From an uncultured Eubacteriales bacterium (GTDB taxonomy: Bacteria; Bacillota; Clostridia; Christensenellales; Aristaeellaceae), in assembly GCA_900550955.1 (NCBI GenBank), contig URUF01000059.1:1-11958 (forward strand): a DNA stretch of 11,958 bases, read 5' to 3'. Position 1 is the stretch's first letter. Each line of letters begins with the position of its first letter. The notes under the pieces were generated by a model that saw only the letters and a program-made list of their open reading frames with translations, was not told where the DNA came from and ran no database searches. This document shows positions 6,620-11,958 of the stretch, piece after piece. A program made the translations under genes and the position numbers.

Positions 6620-7852
6620 CTACCTGGTTTTGCGGCTTACGCCCAACAGGGCGCTGCCCAGGCCTATGCCCAATGCGATCATCAAAATCAGCGCCATGGT
6701 TTGCGCGGCTATGGCAAGCCCGCCTGCCGTTTGCCCCTGCGCCACGGCGCTCATGGCGCGGTAAAGGCCCACGCCCGGCACCAACGGCAAAATGGCGATG
6801 GTCACAAACACCGTTGCGATCATTTTAAGCCGCCGCGCGGCGATCTGCGCGCCCAGCGACGCAATCAGCGCGCCTGCGAACATCGCCACTGTTTCCGCCG
6901 TGCCCGTTTGCAAAATGCCCCAATAGCACAAATAGCCCGCCGCGCCCAGCACGCCGCCCCATACAATGGCCTTGCGCGGCGCGTAGAGCAGCGCGCCAAA
7001 GCAGCCGCCCGCCAGCAGGCTGCTGAAGAACAGCACAATGGGCGTAAGCCACATGGGCGTTGCGGCGGCCCGGGCCAAACCGCCCGCCTCCAGCGGGAAA
7101 AACCCCGCCAAATGCGTGCCGATAAGCGCGCCGCCCGCCAGGAGCGCGGCCACCATCACCGCGCGCGCGCCGTGCGCCACGCCGGATACCATATCCCCGC
7201 GCAGGATATCCTGCACGGCGTTTGTCATGCTCAGGCCCGGTACCAGCGGCATGATGGCGCTGGCGATCATGGCCTCGGTAACGCCCAGGCCGGTAAGGCC
7301 GTGGAACAAAAGCGGGATCAGCGTGCACAAAACGCCGCCCAGCAGCACGCTGGACATGCCGCCCCCGTCGTGCCGCGAGGTAAGGCTGGGCACAAGCACG
7401 GTAAGCGCCGCGCACAGCCCGCCCATCAGCATATCGATGGGCCCGCCGCCAAACATCACCGCAAAGCCCGCCGCCGTAAGCAGCGCGGCCACCAGCGGAT
7501 GCCAGATGGAAAGCTCCGCGCCCAGCCTTTCGGCTTCCTGAAGCTTTTCCAGCAGCGTTTCCGGCGCAAGCGCGCCCGCCGACAGCCTTCGGCTGATCTG
7601 GTTGACCGCGTCCACGCGCGCCAGGTGCGTGCCGTGCAAAAATACGCGCGTCACAGAGGTTTGCCGCTCGCCCGCCTCGTCCGTATAGGAGATAAACAGG
7701 CCGCTGGGCACGCCAAACACATCCGGCTCGCTAAGGCCCAGCGCCCGGGCCATGTGCATAACCGTATCCTCGGCGCGGTAGGTTTCGCCGCCGTTTTCCA
7801 GTATGATGCGCCCCGCCAGGCACAATGCCCGCATACGCCACGCCGCGCCCAT
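6620..7852 (-). CDS. ThrE-family threonine/serine exporter, fused YjjP-YjjB type
   Basis: A 410-residue inner-membrane protein joining both halves of the ThrE family, which exports threonine or serine, or, for YjjPB in enterobacteria, succinate. The cytoplasmic N-terminus carries AGRIILENGGETYRAEDT (13-30), the hallmark of the DUF1212/ThrE domain. Membrane segments follow from about 115, with PGLSMTNAVQDILRGD at 205-220. The second part (about 267-410) matches the ThrE_2/YjjB half, including LLYAPRKAIVWGGVLGAAGY and LPLVPGVGLYRAM (355-367). In many Bacillota the halves are two genes; here they are one chain. The start is ATG 7852, with AAAGGGGG seven bases upstream. The frame is open to 7960, but that would run through the promoter at 7891-7919. 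The substrate is not readable from sequence. Confidence 0.85.
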   Translation of the reverse strand: MGAAWRMRALCLAGRIILENGGETYRAEDTVMHMARALGLSEPDVFGVPSGLFISYTDEAGERQTSVTRVFLHGTHLARVDAVNQISRRLSAGALAPETLLEKLQEAERLGAELSIWHPLVAALLTAAGFAVMFGGGPIDMLMGGLCAALTVLVPSLTSRHDGGGMSSVLLGGVLCTLIPLLFHGLTGLGVTEAMIASAIMPLVPGLSMTNAVQDILRGDMVSGVAHGARAVMVAALLAGGALIGTHLAGFFPLEAGGLARAAATPMWLTPIVLFFSSLLAGGCFGALLYAPRKAIVWGGVLGAAGYLCYWGILQTGTAETVAMFAGALIASLGAQIAARRLKMIATVFVTIAILPLVPGVGLYRAMSAVAQGQTAGGLAIAAQTMALILMIALGIGLGSALLGVSRKTR

Positions 7853-7890
7853 GCCCGCGCCCCCTTTGGTGGATTTGAAAAAGCATGCGT

Positions 7891-7919
7891 AGTATAGCAT
7901 ATTTTTCGGGCTTTGGGAA
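7891..7919 (-). promoter_or_regulatory. Promoter of the ThrE-like/polymerase-like operon
   Basis: On the minus strand: -35 TTCCCA (7914-7919), 17-base spacer, -10 TATACT (7891-7896) with extended TGC. The -35 is weak, so the extended -10 should carry recognition. The start near 7884 leaves about 30 bases of leader before ATG 7852. Confidence 0.65.
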
Positions 7920-7943
7920 TGGCGCGGGGCGGATGCGCGGGCG

Positions 7944-8420
7944 CTATTCTTCCAAAGCAACGGATTCGTGCTCTACCAGAAGATAGCGCAACGCCCGGAT
8001 GATATTTACGCGGTCGCGCGCGGCCAGCTCTCCCCGCCCGTCATAATAGGAAACCAGCAGGCTGCCCGCAAGCCGTTCCTCCGGCTCCAAAAACGCCTTT
8101 TCGGATGCGGCGGGCCGATAACAAAGGGCAACAGGGCCATTCCACTCAACGGTCATGCGCCGCGTTTCGCGGTTCCACTGAAAGGACGGCGCATCCGCCA
8201 TATCCATGGCAAGCGCGCCCCCGTCCACCTCGATCACGCAGGTTTGAACCTCGCAATTCAGGCAATTTACCTCAATCTCAATATCTTCACGCGTGCTTTC
8301 AAGCCGCGTGTATTCGCAAAAGGGGATGGCTTCATTCCCCGTTCCCAAGGCGGGCGGCGCGCTACACAGCGGCAGCAGGCCGCACAGCAGGGCCGAAAGT
8401 ATCCGTTTCCCTTTGCGCAT
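7944..8420 (-). CDS. Small secreted protein of unknown function
   Basis: A 158-residue protein that I do not recognise. It begins MRKGKRILSALLCGLLPLC, a clear signal peptide with basic start and hydrophobic core, probably cleaved after PALG near residue 27. The lipobox is not canonical (LPLC), so a lipoprotein is unlikely. The mature part is acidic, beta-rich in appearance, and has five cysteines (35, 53, 56, 61, 100), including a CLNC pair. Disulfides or a metal site are possible. AAGGAGGAG before ATG 8420 fixes the start; the frame is open upstream to 8570, but that would cross the clpB promoter. No clear promoter is seen on this strand. No good terminator lies after its stop, so its transcript may run into the ThrE-like operon. 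Confidence 0.65.
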   Translation of the reverse strand: MRKGKRILSALLCGLLPLCSAPPALGTGNEAIPFCEYTRLESTREDIEIEVNCLNCEVQTCVIEVDGGALAMDMADAPSFQWNRETRRMTVEWNGPVALCYRPAASEKAFLEPEERLAGSLLVSYYDGRGELAARDRVNIIRALRYLLVEHESVALEE

Positions 8421-8527
8421 GGCAGCTCCTCCTTTCCGTTTGTAGGGAAATGGCCGTCGCCAAATCCGGAAATCATTTTCCTCTGTTGATCCAACGCCTG
8501 GGATTTCCATTTTTTCCATGCTCCGGG

Positions 8528-8579
8528 AAAAAATTTTTCTGTTTTTCGCTATTGACAAACGGGCGAACAATGCTATACT
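8528..8579 (+). promoter_or_regulatory. clpB promoter with upstream A/T tract
   Basis: -35 TTGACA (8552-8557) is the perfect consensus. A 16-base spacer leads to -10 TATACT (8574-8579) with extended TGC. An A/T-rich stretch (8528-8548) directly upstream resembles an UP element. The start is predicted near 8586, inside or just before the CtsR box. Confidence 0.8.
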
Positions 8580-8589
8580 AATGACGAAA

Positions 8590-8606
8590 GGTCAAAGAAA
8601 GTCAAT
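8590..8606 (+). promoter_or_regulatory. CtsR operator of clpB
   Basis: GGTCAAA-GAA-AGTCAAT matches the CtsR tandem heptad RGTCAAA-NAN-RGTCAAA at all but the last position. It lies ten bases after the -10, where bound repressor would block initiation. CtsR controls clp genes in Bacillota; heat or damage inactivates it. The ctsR gene itself is not in the window. Confidence 0.8.
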
Positions 8607-8652
8607 ATGACTGCCCTTTCCATCCCATCCCCCGTTAAGGAGGCGACATGCT

Positions 8653-11274
8653 ATGACCAACCAGCAATTTACAGAAAAAAGCCGCGAGGCGCTGGCCGCC
8701 GCGCAGCAGTTAACCATTGAATACCAAAACCAGGAGGTTGCGCAGGAGCATTTGGCCTACGCGCTGTTAAGCGACGAGCAGGGCCTGATTCCCCAGCTTT
8801 TAACCAAAATGGGCAAGCAGCCCCGCGAGATCGCCTCGCGCCTGGAAACGCTCATCGCCCGCATGCCCAAGGTAACCGGCGGCGGCCGGGAGCCGGATAA
8901 GATTTATATTTCCAACGATGTGGAGCGCGCCCTGGTGGCCGCGCGCGACCTGGCCCAGCGCATGAAGGACGAATACCTGAGCGTGGAGCATCTTTTTATG
9001 GGCCTGCTGGAAAAGCCCTCCCGCGCCATGGCCGAGCTGTGGAAAAGCTACGCCATTGACGAAAAGAGCTTCCTGCCCGCGCTGCAAAGCGTGCGCGGCA
9101 ACACCCGCGTAACCGGGGAAACGCCCGAGGACACCTACGACGCGTTGGCCAAATACGGCCAGGATTTGACCGCCCAGGCCCGCGCGCAGAAGCTTGACCC
9201 GGTCATTGGGCGCGATACCGAAATCCGCAGCGTCATCCGCATCCTCACGCGCAAAACCAAGAACAACCCCATTTTGATTGGCGAGCCCGGCGTGGGCAAA
9301 ACCGCCATTGCCGAGGGCCTGGCCCAGCGCATCGTGCGCGGCGACGTGCCCGAAAGCCTGAAGGACCGCACGGTATTCTGCCTGGATATGGGCAGCCTGA
9401 TCGCGGGCGCGAAATACCGCGGCGAGTTTGAGGAGCGCCTCAAGGCCGTGCTGGCGGAAATTAAAAAGAGCGAGGGCAAAATCCTGCTCTTTATCGACGA
9501 GCTGCACACCATCGTGGGCGCGGGCAAAACCGAGGGCTCCATGGACGCGGGCAACCTGCTCAAGCCCATGCTGGCCCGGGGCGAATTGCACCTGATTGGC
9601 GCGACCACCCTGGACGAGTACCGCAAGTACATTGAAAAGGACGCGGCCCTGGAGCGCCGCTTCCAGCCCGTGATGGTGAACGAGCCCACGGTGGAGGATA
9701 CCATCTCCATCCTGCGCGGCCTGAAGGAGCGCTACGAGGTGTTCCACGGCGTAAAGATCACCGACGGCGCGCTTATCGCCGCCGCCACGCTTTCCAACCG
9801 CTACATCACCGACCGCTTCCTGCCGGACAAGGCCATCGACCTGGTGGACGAGGCCTGCGCCATGATCCGCACGGAGATCGATTCCATGCCCGCCGAGCTG
9901 GACGAGGTGTGCCGCCGCATCATGCAGCTGGAAATTGAGCAGGCCGCCCTGCAAAAGGAATCGGACGAGGGCAGCCGCCGCAGGCTGGAGGCGCTGGAAA
10001 TGGAGCTGGCGCAGCAGCGCGAGCAGTTTTCCGCCATGCGCGCCCGCTGGGAGAACGAAAAGGCCGCCATCCAGAAGGTGCAAAAGCTGCGCGAGGAAAT
10101 GGAGCAGGTGAACGCGCAGATTCAGCAGGCCGAGCGCGCTTACGACCTGGGCAAGGCCGCCGAGCTCAAATACGGCAGGCTGCCCAGCTTGCAGGGCGAG
10201 CTGGCCAAGGAGGAGGAGCTTGCCGAGCGCGAGCGCGGCGAGGAAAGCCTCCTGCGCGACAAGGTAACCGACGACGAGATCGCCCGCATTGTAAGCCGGT
10301 GGACGGGCGTACCCGTAACCAAGCTCAAGGAGGGCGAGCGCGAAAAGCTGCTCCAGCTGCCTAAGGAGCTGCACCGCCGCGTGATAGGCCAGGACGAGGC
10401 CGTTGAAAAGGTGAGCGAGGCCATCCTGCGCAGCCGCGCCGGCATTGCGGACGAAAACCGCCCCATCGGCTCCTTCCTGTTCCTAGGCCCCACGGGCGTG
10501 GGCAAGACGGAGCTGGCCAAGGCCCTTGCGCAAAGCCTGTTTGACGATGAAAAGAACATGGTGCGCATCGACATGAGCGAATACATGGAGAAGTTCGCCG
10601 TCAGCCGCCTGGTAGGCGCGCCTCCGGGATACGTGGGCTACGAGGAGGGCGGTCAGCTTACCGAGGCCGTGCGCCGCAAGCCCTACTGCGTGGTGCTTTT
10701 GGACGAGGTGGAAAAGGCCCACCCGGACGTGTTCAACATCCTCCTGCAGGTGCTGGACGACGGCCGCGTTACCGACAGCCAGGGCCGCACGGTGGATTTC
10801 AAAAATACCATCATCATTATGACCTCCAACCTGGGCAGCCAGTATCTGCTGGAGGGCATCCAGGACGGGCAGATCACCGAAAGCGCGCGCGAAAACGTGA
10901 TGCGGCTGCTCAAATCCCAGTTCCGTCCCGAGTTTTTGAACCGTATTGACGATATCGTGTTCTACAAGCCCCTGGAAAAGGACGAGATTGCCCAGATCGT
11001 GCGGCTGATGGCCGCCAGCCTTTCCAAGCGCCTGGCCCAGCGCGATATCCGCCTTACGCTGACCGACGCGGCGGTAAACGCCATCGCCGAGGCGGGCTTC
11101 GACCCGGTCTACGGCGCGCGGCCCCTCAAGCGCTACATGCAGAGCCATCTGGAGACCATGCTGGCCCGCAAAATCGTCGCCGGCGACGTGCTGCCCGGAC
11201 AGACCGTGCGGGTGGACGTGGACGGAAACGGCGAGCTTACGGCCACCGCGGAAACCATGGCCATGCAGGCCTAA
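8653..11274 (+). CDS. clpB: ATP-dependent disaggregase ClpB
   Basis: An 873-residue Hsp100 chaperone that, with DnaK, pulls aggregated proteins through its hexameric pore. The N-domain spans about 1-145. The first AAA+ module has Walker A GEPGVGKT (210-217), pore loop AGAKYRGEFE with Tyr255, Walker B LLFIDE (278-283) and an arginine finger pair at 335-336. The coiled-coil middle domain (about 410-530), rich in Glu, Arg and Gln, marks ClpB rather than ClpA. The second module has GPTGVGKT (612-619), pore loop PGYVGYEEGG (658-667), LLDEVEKAH (682-690) and sensor 2 GARPLKR (821-827). No ClpP-binding IGF/L-type loop is seen. Length matches the family. AAGGAGG lies nine bases before ATG 8653. The gene is monocistronic, under CtsR control, with its own terminator. 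Confidence 0.98.
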   Translation: MTNQQFTEKSREALAAAQQLTIEYQNQEVAQEHLAYALLSDEQGLIPQLLTKMGKQPREIASRLETLIARMPKVTGGGREPDKIYISNDVERALVAARDLAQRMKDEYLSVEHLFMGLLEKPSRAMAELWKSYAIDEKSFLPALQSVRGNTRVTGETPEDTYDALAKYGQDLTAQARAQKLDPVIGRDTEIRSVIRILTRKTKNNPILIGEPGVGKTAIAEGLAQRIVRGDVPESLKDRTVFCLDMGSLIAGAKYRGEFEERLKAVLAEIKKSEGKILLFIDELHTIVGAGKTEGSMDAGNLLKPMLARGELHLIGATTLDEYRKYIEKDAALERRFQPVMVNEPTVEDTISILRGLKERYEVFHGVKITDGALIAAATLSNRYITDRFLPDKAIDLVDEACAMIRTEIDSMPAELDEVCRRIMQLEIEQAALQKESDEGSRRRLEALEMELAQQREQFSAMRARWENEKAAIQKVQKLREEMEQVNAQIQQAERAYDLGKAAELKYGRLPSLQGELAKEEELAERERGEESLLRDKVTDDEIARIVSRWTGVPVTKLKEGEREKLLQLPKELHRRVIGQDEAVEKVSEAILRSRAGIADENRPIGSFLFLGPTGVGKTELAKALAQSLFDDEKNMVRIDMSEYMEKFAVSRLVGAPPGYVGYEEGGQLTEAVRRKPYCVVLLDEVEKAHPDVFNILLQVLDDGRVTDSQGRTVDFKNTIIIMTSNLGSQYLLEGIQDGQITESARENVMRLLKSQFRPEFLNRIDDIVFYKPLEKDEIAQIVRLMAASLSKRLAQRDIRLTLTDAAVNAIAEAGFDPVYGARPLKRYMQSHLETMLARKIVAGDVLPGQTVRVDVDGNGELTATAETMAMQA

Positions 11275-11283
11275 GACAGACAG

Positions 11284-11325
11284 AGCCCCCGGCGAGGGAT
11301 ATGCTCCTTCGCCGGGGGCTGTTTT
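11284..11325 (+). terminator. clpB terminator
   Basis: AGCCCCCGGCGA (11284-11295) and TCGCCGGGGGCT (11309-11320) form a perfect 12-base stem, followed by G and four T. It starts ten bases after the clpB stop. No T-run exists on the other strand, so it should not end the convergent GtrA transcript well. Confidence 0.85.
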
Positions 11326-11333
11326 GCGTTCCG

Positions 11334-11774
11334 CTACCGGCGGAACGTCCAGTATTTGTTGACCAGGAAGTTCAGCGGAATGGTGATACAGAGATTCAGC
11401 ACCGGGGCAAGCGCCTCCGGGACGCCCACCGCCTCGACCCAAAAAACCAGCAGCACCGAGTCCAGCACGAAGGTGCCGCCGTAGGCCGTCAGGGATTTGA
11501 AATACAGCGCCACATGCCTGGAAAACGGCCGCTTCTGCCCGCCGCCGAAGACGCAGCGGTTGTTCCAGTAGTAGGCGTTGATGACGCTGATGACAAGTCC
11601 CAGCAGGTTGGCGGCCAGATAGTGCATCCCCAGCGCGTTCAGCGCAAGCTGATAGACTGCCAGCGAAATCAGCGTGTTGGATACGCCCACGATGCCGAAT
11701 TTCACGAATTGCCAGCATTTGGCGATCCATGGCCTTTGCATCGCGTGGCGCCAAAGGGCGCGAAAACGTTCCAT
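11334..11774 (-). CDS. GtrA family membrane protein
   Basis: A 146-residue protein with four predicted membrane segments (about 24-46, 52-70, 91-113, 120-138). The family pattern is clear: FVKFGIVGVSNTLISLAVY at 23-41, NAYYWNNRCVF in the middle and the closing NFLVNKYWTF (135-144). GtrA-type proteins are thought to flip polyprenyl-phosphate-linked sugars for decoration of teichoic acids, O-antigen or other glycans. The ATG at 11774 has GAGGGGGG upstream. It diverges from a probable sugar aminotransferase, which fits a surface-sugar role. It converges on clpB with only about ten bases between the terminator T-run and its stop. Confidence 0.88.
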   Translation of the reverse strand: MERFRALWRHAMQRPWIAKCWQFVKFGIVGVSNTLISLAVYQLALNALGMHYLAANLLGLVISVINAYYWNNRCVFGGGQKRPFSRHVALYFKSLTAYGGTFVLDSVLLVFWVEAVGVPEALAPVLNLCITIPLNFLVNKYWTFRR

Positions 11775-11815
11775 GACGGCCCCCCTCTCCCCGCCGGAGC
11801 GGGCATGCTTGTGCC

Positions 11816-11844
11816 ATTGTACCGCAACGCGCCGTTGTTGACAA
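11816..11844 (-). promoter_or_regulatory. Promoter of the GtrA gene
   Basis: On the minus strand: -35 TTGTCA (11839-11844), 17-base spacer, -10 TACAAT (11816-11821). Its -35 shares five bases with the -35 of the divergent promoter. Confidence 0.75.
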
Positions 11845-11865
11845 TCCCTGAGGAAACATTATAAT
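11838..11865 (+). promoter_or_regulatory. Promoter of the aminotransferase-like gene
   Basis: -35 TTGACA (11838-11843), 16-base spacer, -10 TATAAT (11860-11865). Both boxes are the perfect consensus, so expression should be strong unless repressed. Transcription should begin near 11872, 30 bases before the ATG. Confidence 0.8.
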
Positions 11866-11901
11866 GAAATGGAATTTGCCTGAGGCGGGGGAGCGGGTTT
11901 T

Positions 11902-11958
11902 ATGGCGCGGGTGAGGATTCCGGCAAACGATCTCAAGCGGCCCTTTGAATTGCATGCC
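11902..11958 (+). CDS. Probable DegT/DnrJ/EryC1/StrS sugar aminotransferase, 5' end only
   Basis: Nineteen codons are present before the window ends: MARVRIPANDLKRPFELHA. The start RIPANDLKR..EL resembles the N-terminus of PLP-dependent sugar aminotransferases of the DegT/StrS family, where IPxNDL leads into the first helix. The catalytic lysine and PLP site lie outside the window, so the call rests on the N-terminal pattern only. GGGGAG (11888-11893) is eight bases before the ATG, and a consensus promoter lies upstream, so a real gene start is well supported. These enzymes make amino sugars for surface glycans, in keeping with the neighbouring GtrA gene. Confidence 0.55.
   Translation, partial: MARVRIPANDLKRPFELHA

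Noticed and set aside
6587..7897. Long plus-strand open frame opposite the ThrE-like gene
   Set aside because: Its translation is dominated by His, Arg, Gln and Ala, the usual look of an antisense frame in G+C-rich DNA. No ribosome-binding site or family motif is seen, while the minus strand carries a clear ThrE-family protein.
7853..7960. N-terminal extension of the ThrE-like protein
   Set aside because: It spans the promoter at 7891-7919 and the end of the neighbouring gene. ATG 7852 has its own ribosome-binding site and fits the family's N-terminus.
8421..8570. N-terminal extension of the secreted protein
   Set aside because: It would bury the signal peptide 50 residues inside and run into the clpB promoter. 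ATG 8420 has AAGGAGGAG upstream.
8800..10374. Minus-strand open frame of about 520 codons inside clpB
   Set aside because: It is the mirror of clpB codons, repetitive in Leu, Ala, Gln and His. It has no start signals and is wholly contained in a certain gene on the other strand.
10483..11955. Minus-strand open frame running from clpB across the GtrA gene to the window edge
   Set aside because: It is antisense to clpB and out of frame with the well-supported GtrA gene. It also crosses two divergent promoters and the clpB terminator.
1..11958. Phage, transposon, CRISPR, toxin-antitoxin or RNA genes
   Set aside because: No array-like repeats, transposase or integrase motifs, or tRNA/rRNA-like sequence were recognised on reading both strands.

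Overview
The window reads as chromosomal DNA of a G+C-rich low-oxygen Bacillota, most likely a Clostridia lineage of the gut type. The evidence is a CtsR-type heat-shock operator in front of clpB, a DUF1836 regulator, a clostridial-style ABC-F ribosome-protection protein, strong AGGAGG ribosome-binding sites and sigma-A promoters, several with an extended -10. The placement below class level is a guess. No rRNA, tRNA, CRISPR array, transposase or phage gene is seen.

Layout. Bases 1-62 hold a bidirectional terminator. On the minus strand, 63-1418 encodes a Wzz/CpsC-type chain-length regulator with a degenerate kinase-like tail, from its own promoter. Upstream of it, a two-gene operon (2576 to 1546) encodes a DUF1836 MerR-like regulator and a GNAT acetyltransferase with a 4-base overlap. 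Divergent from this operon is a cytoplasmic SGNH hydrolase (2736-3437). Bases 3438-3714 carry a consensus promoter, a three-codon leader ORF, mutually exclusive hairpins, an intrinsic terminator and a hairpin over the Shine-Dalgarno. Together they form an apparent drug-responsive attenuator for the ABC-F gene at 3715-5199. A strong bidirectional terminator (5219-5270) separates this from a minus-strand pair: a fused ThrE-type exporter (7852-6620) and an O-antigen polymerase/ligase-like membrane protein (6598-5321). A small secreted cysteine-containing protein of unknown function follows (8420-7944). clpB (8653-11274) is divergent, with a CtsR box just after its -10 and a strong terminator. At the right edge a GtrA-family flippase (minus) and the first 19 codons of a probable DegT/StrS sugar aminotransferase (plus) diverge from promoters whose -35 boxes overlap.

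Themes. Three or four genes point to cell-surface polysaccharide work (Wzz-like, polymerase-like, GtrA, aminotransferase), but they are scattered in separate transcription units rather than one cluster. Two genes are protective systems with visible control: the ABC-F gene (ribosome-sensing leader) and clpB (CtsR repression). The ABC-F leader is the most rewarding part of the window because the competing RNA structures can be drawn base by base.
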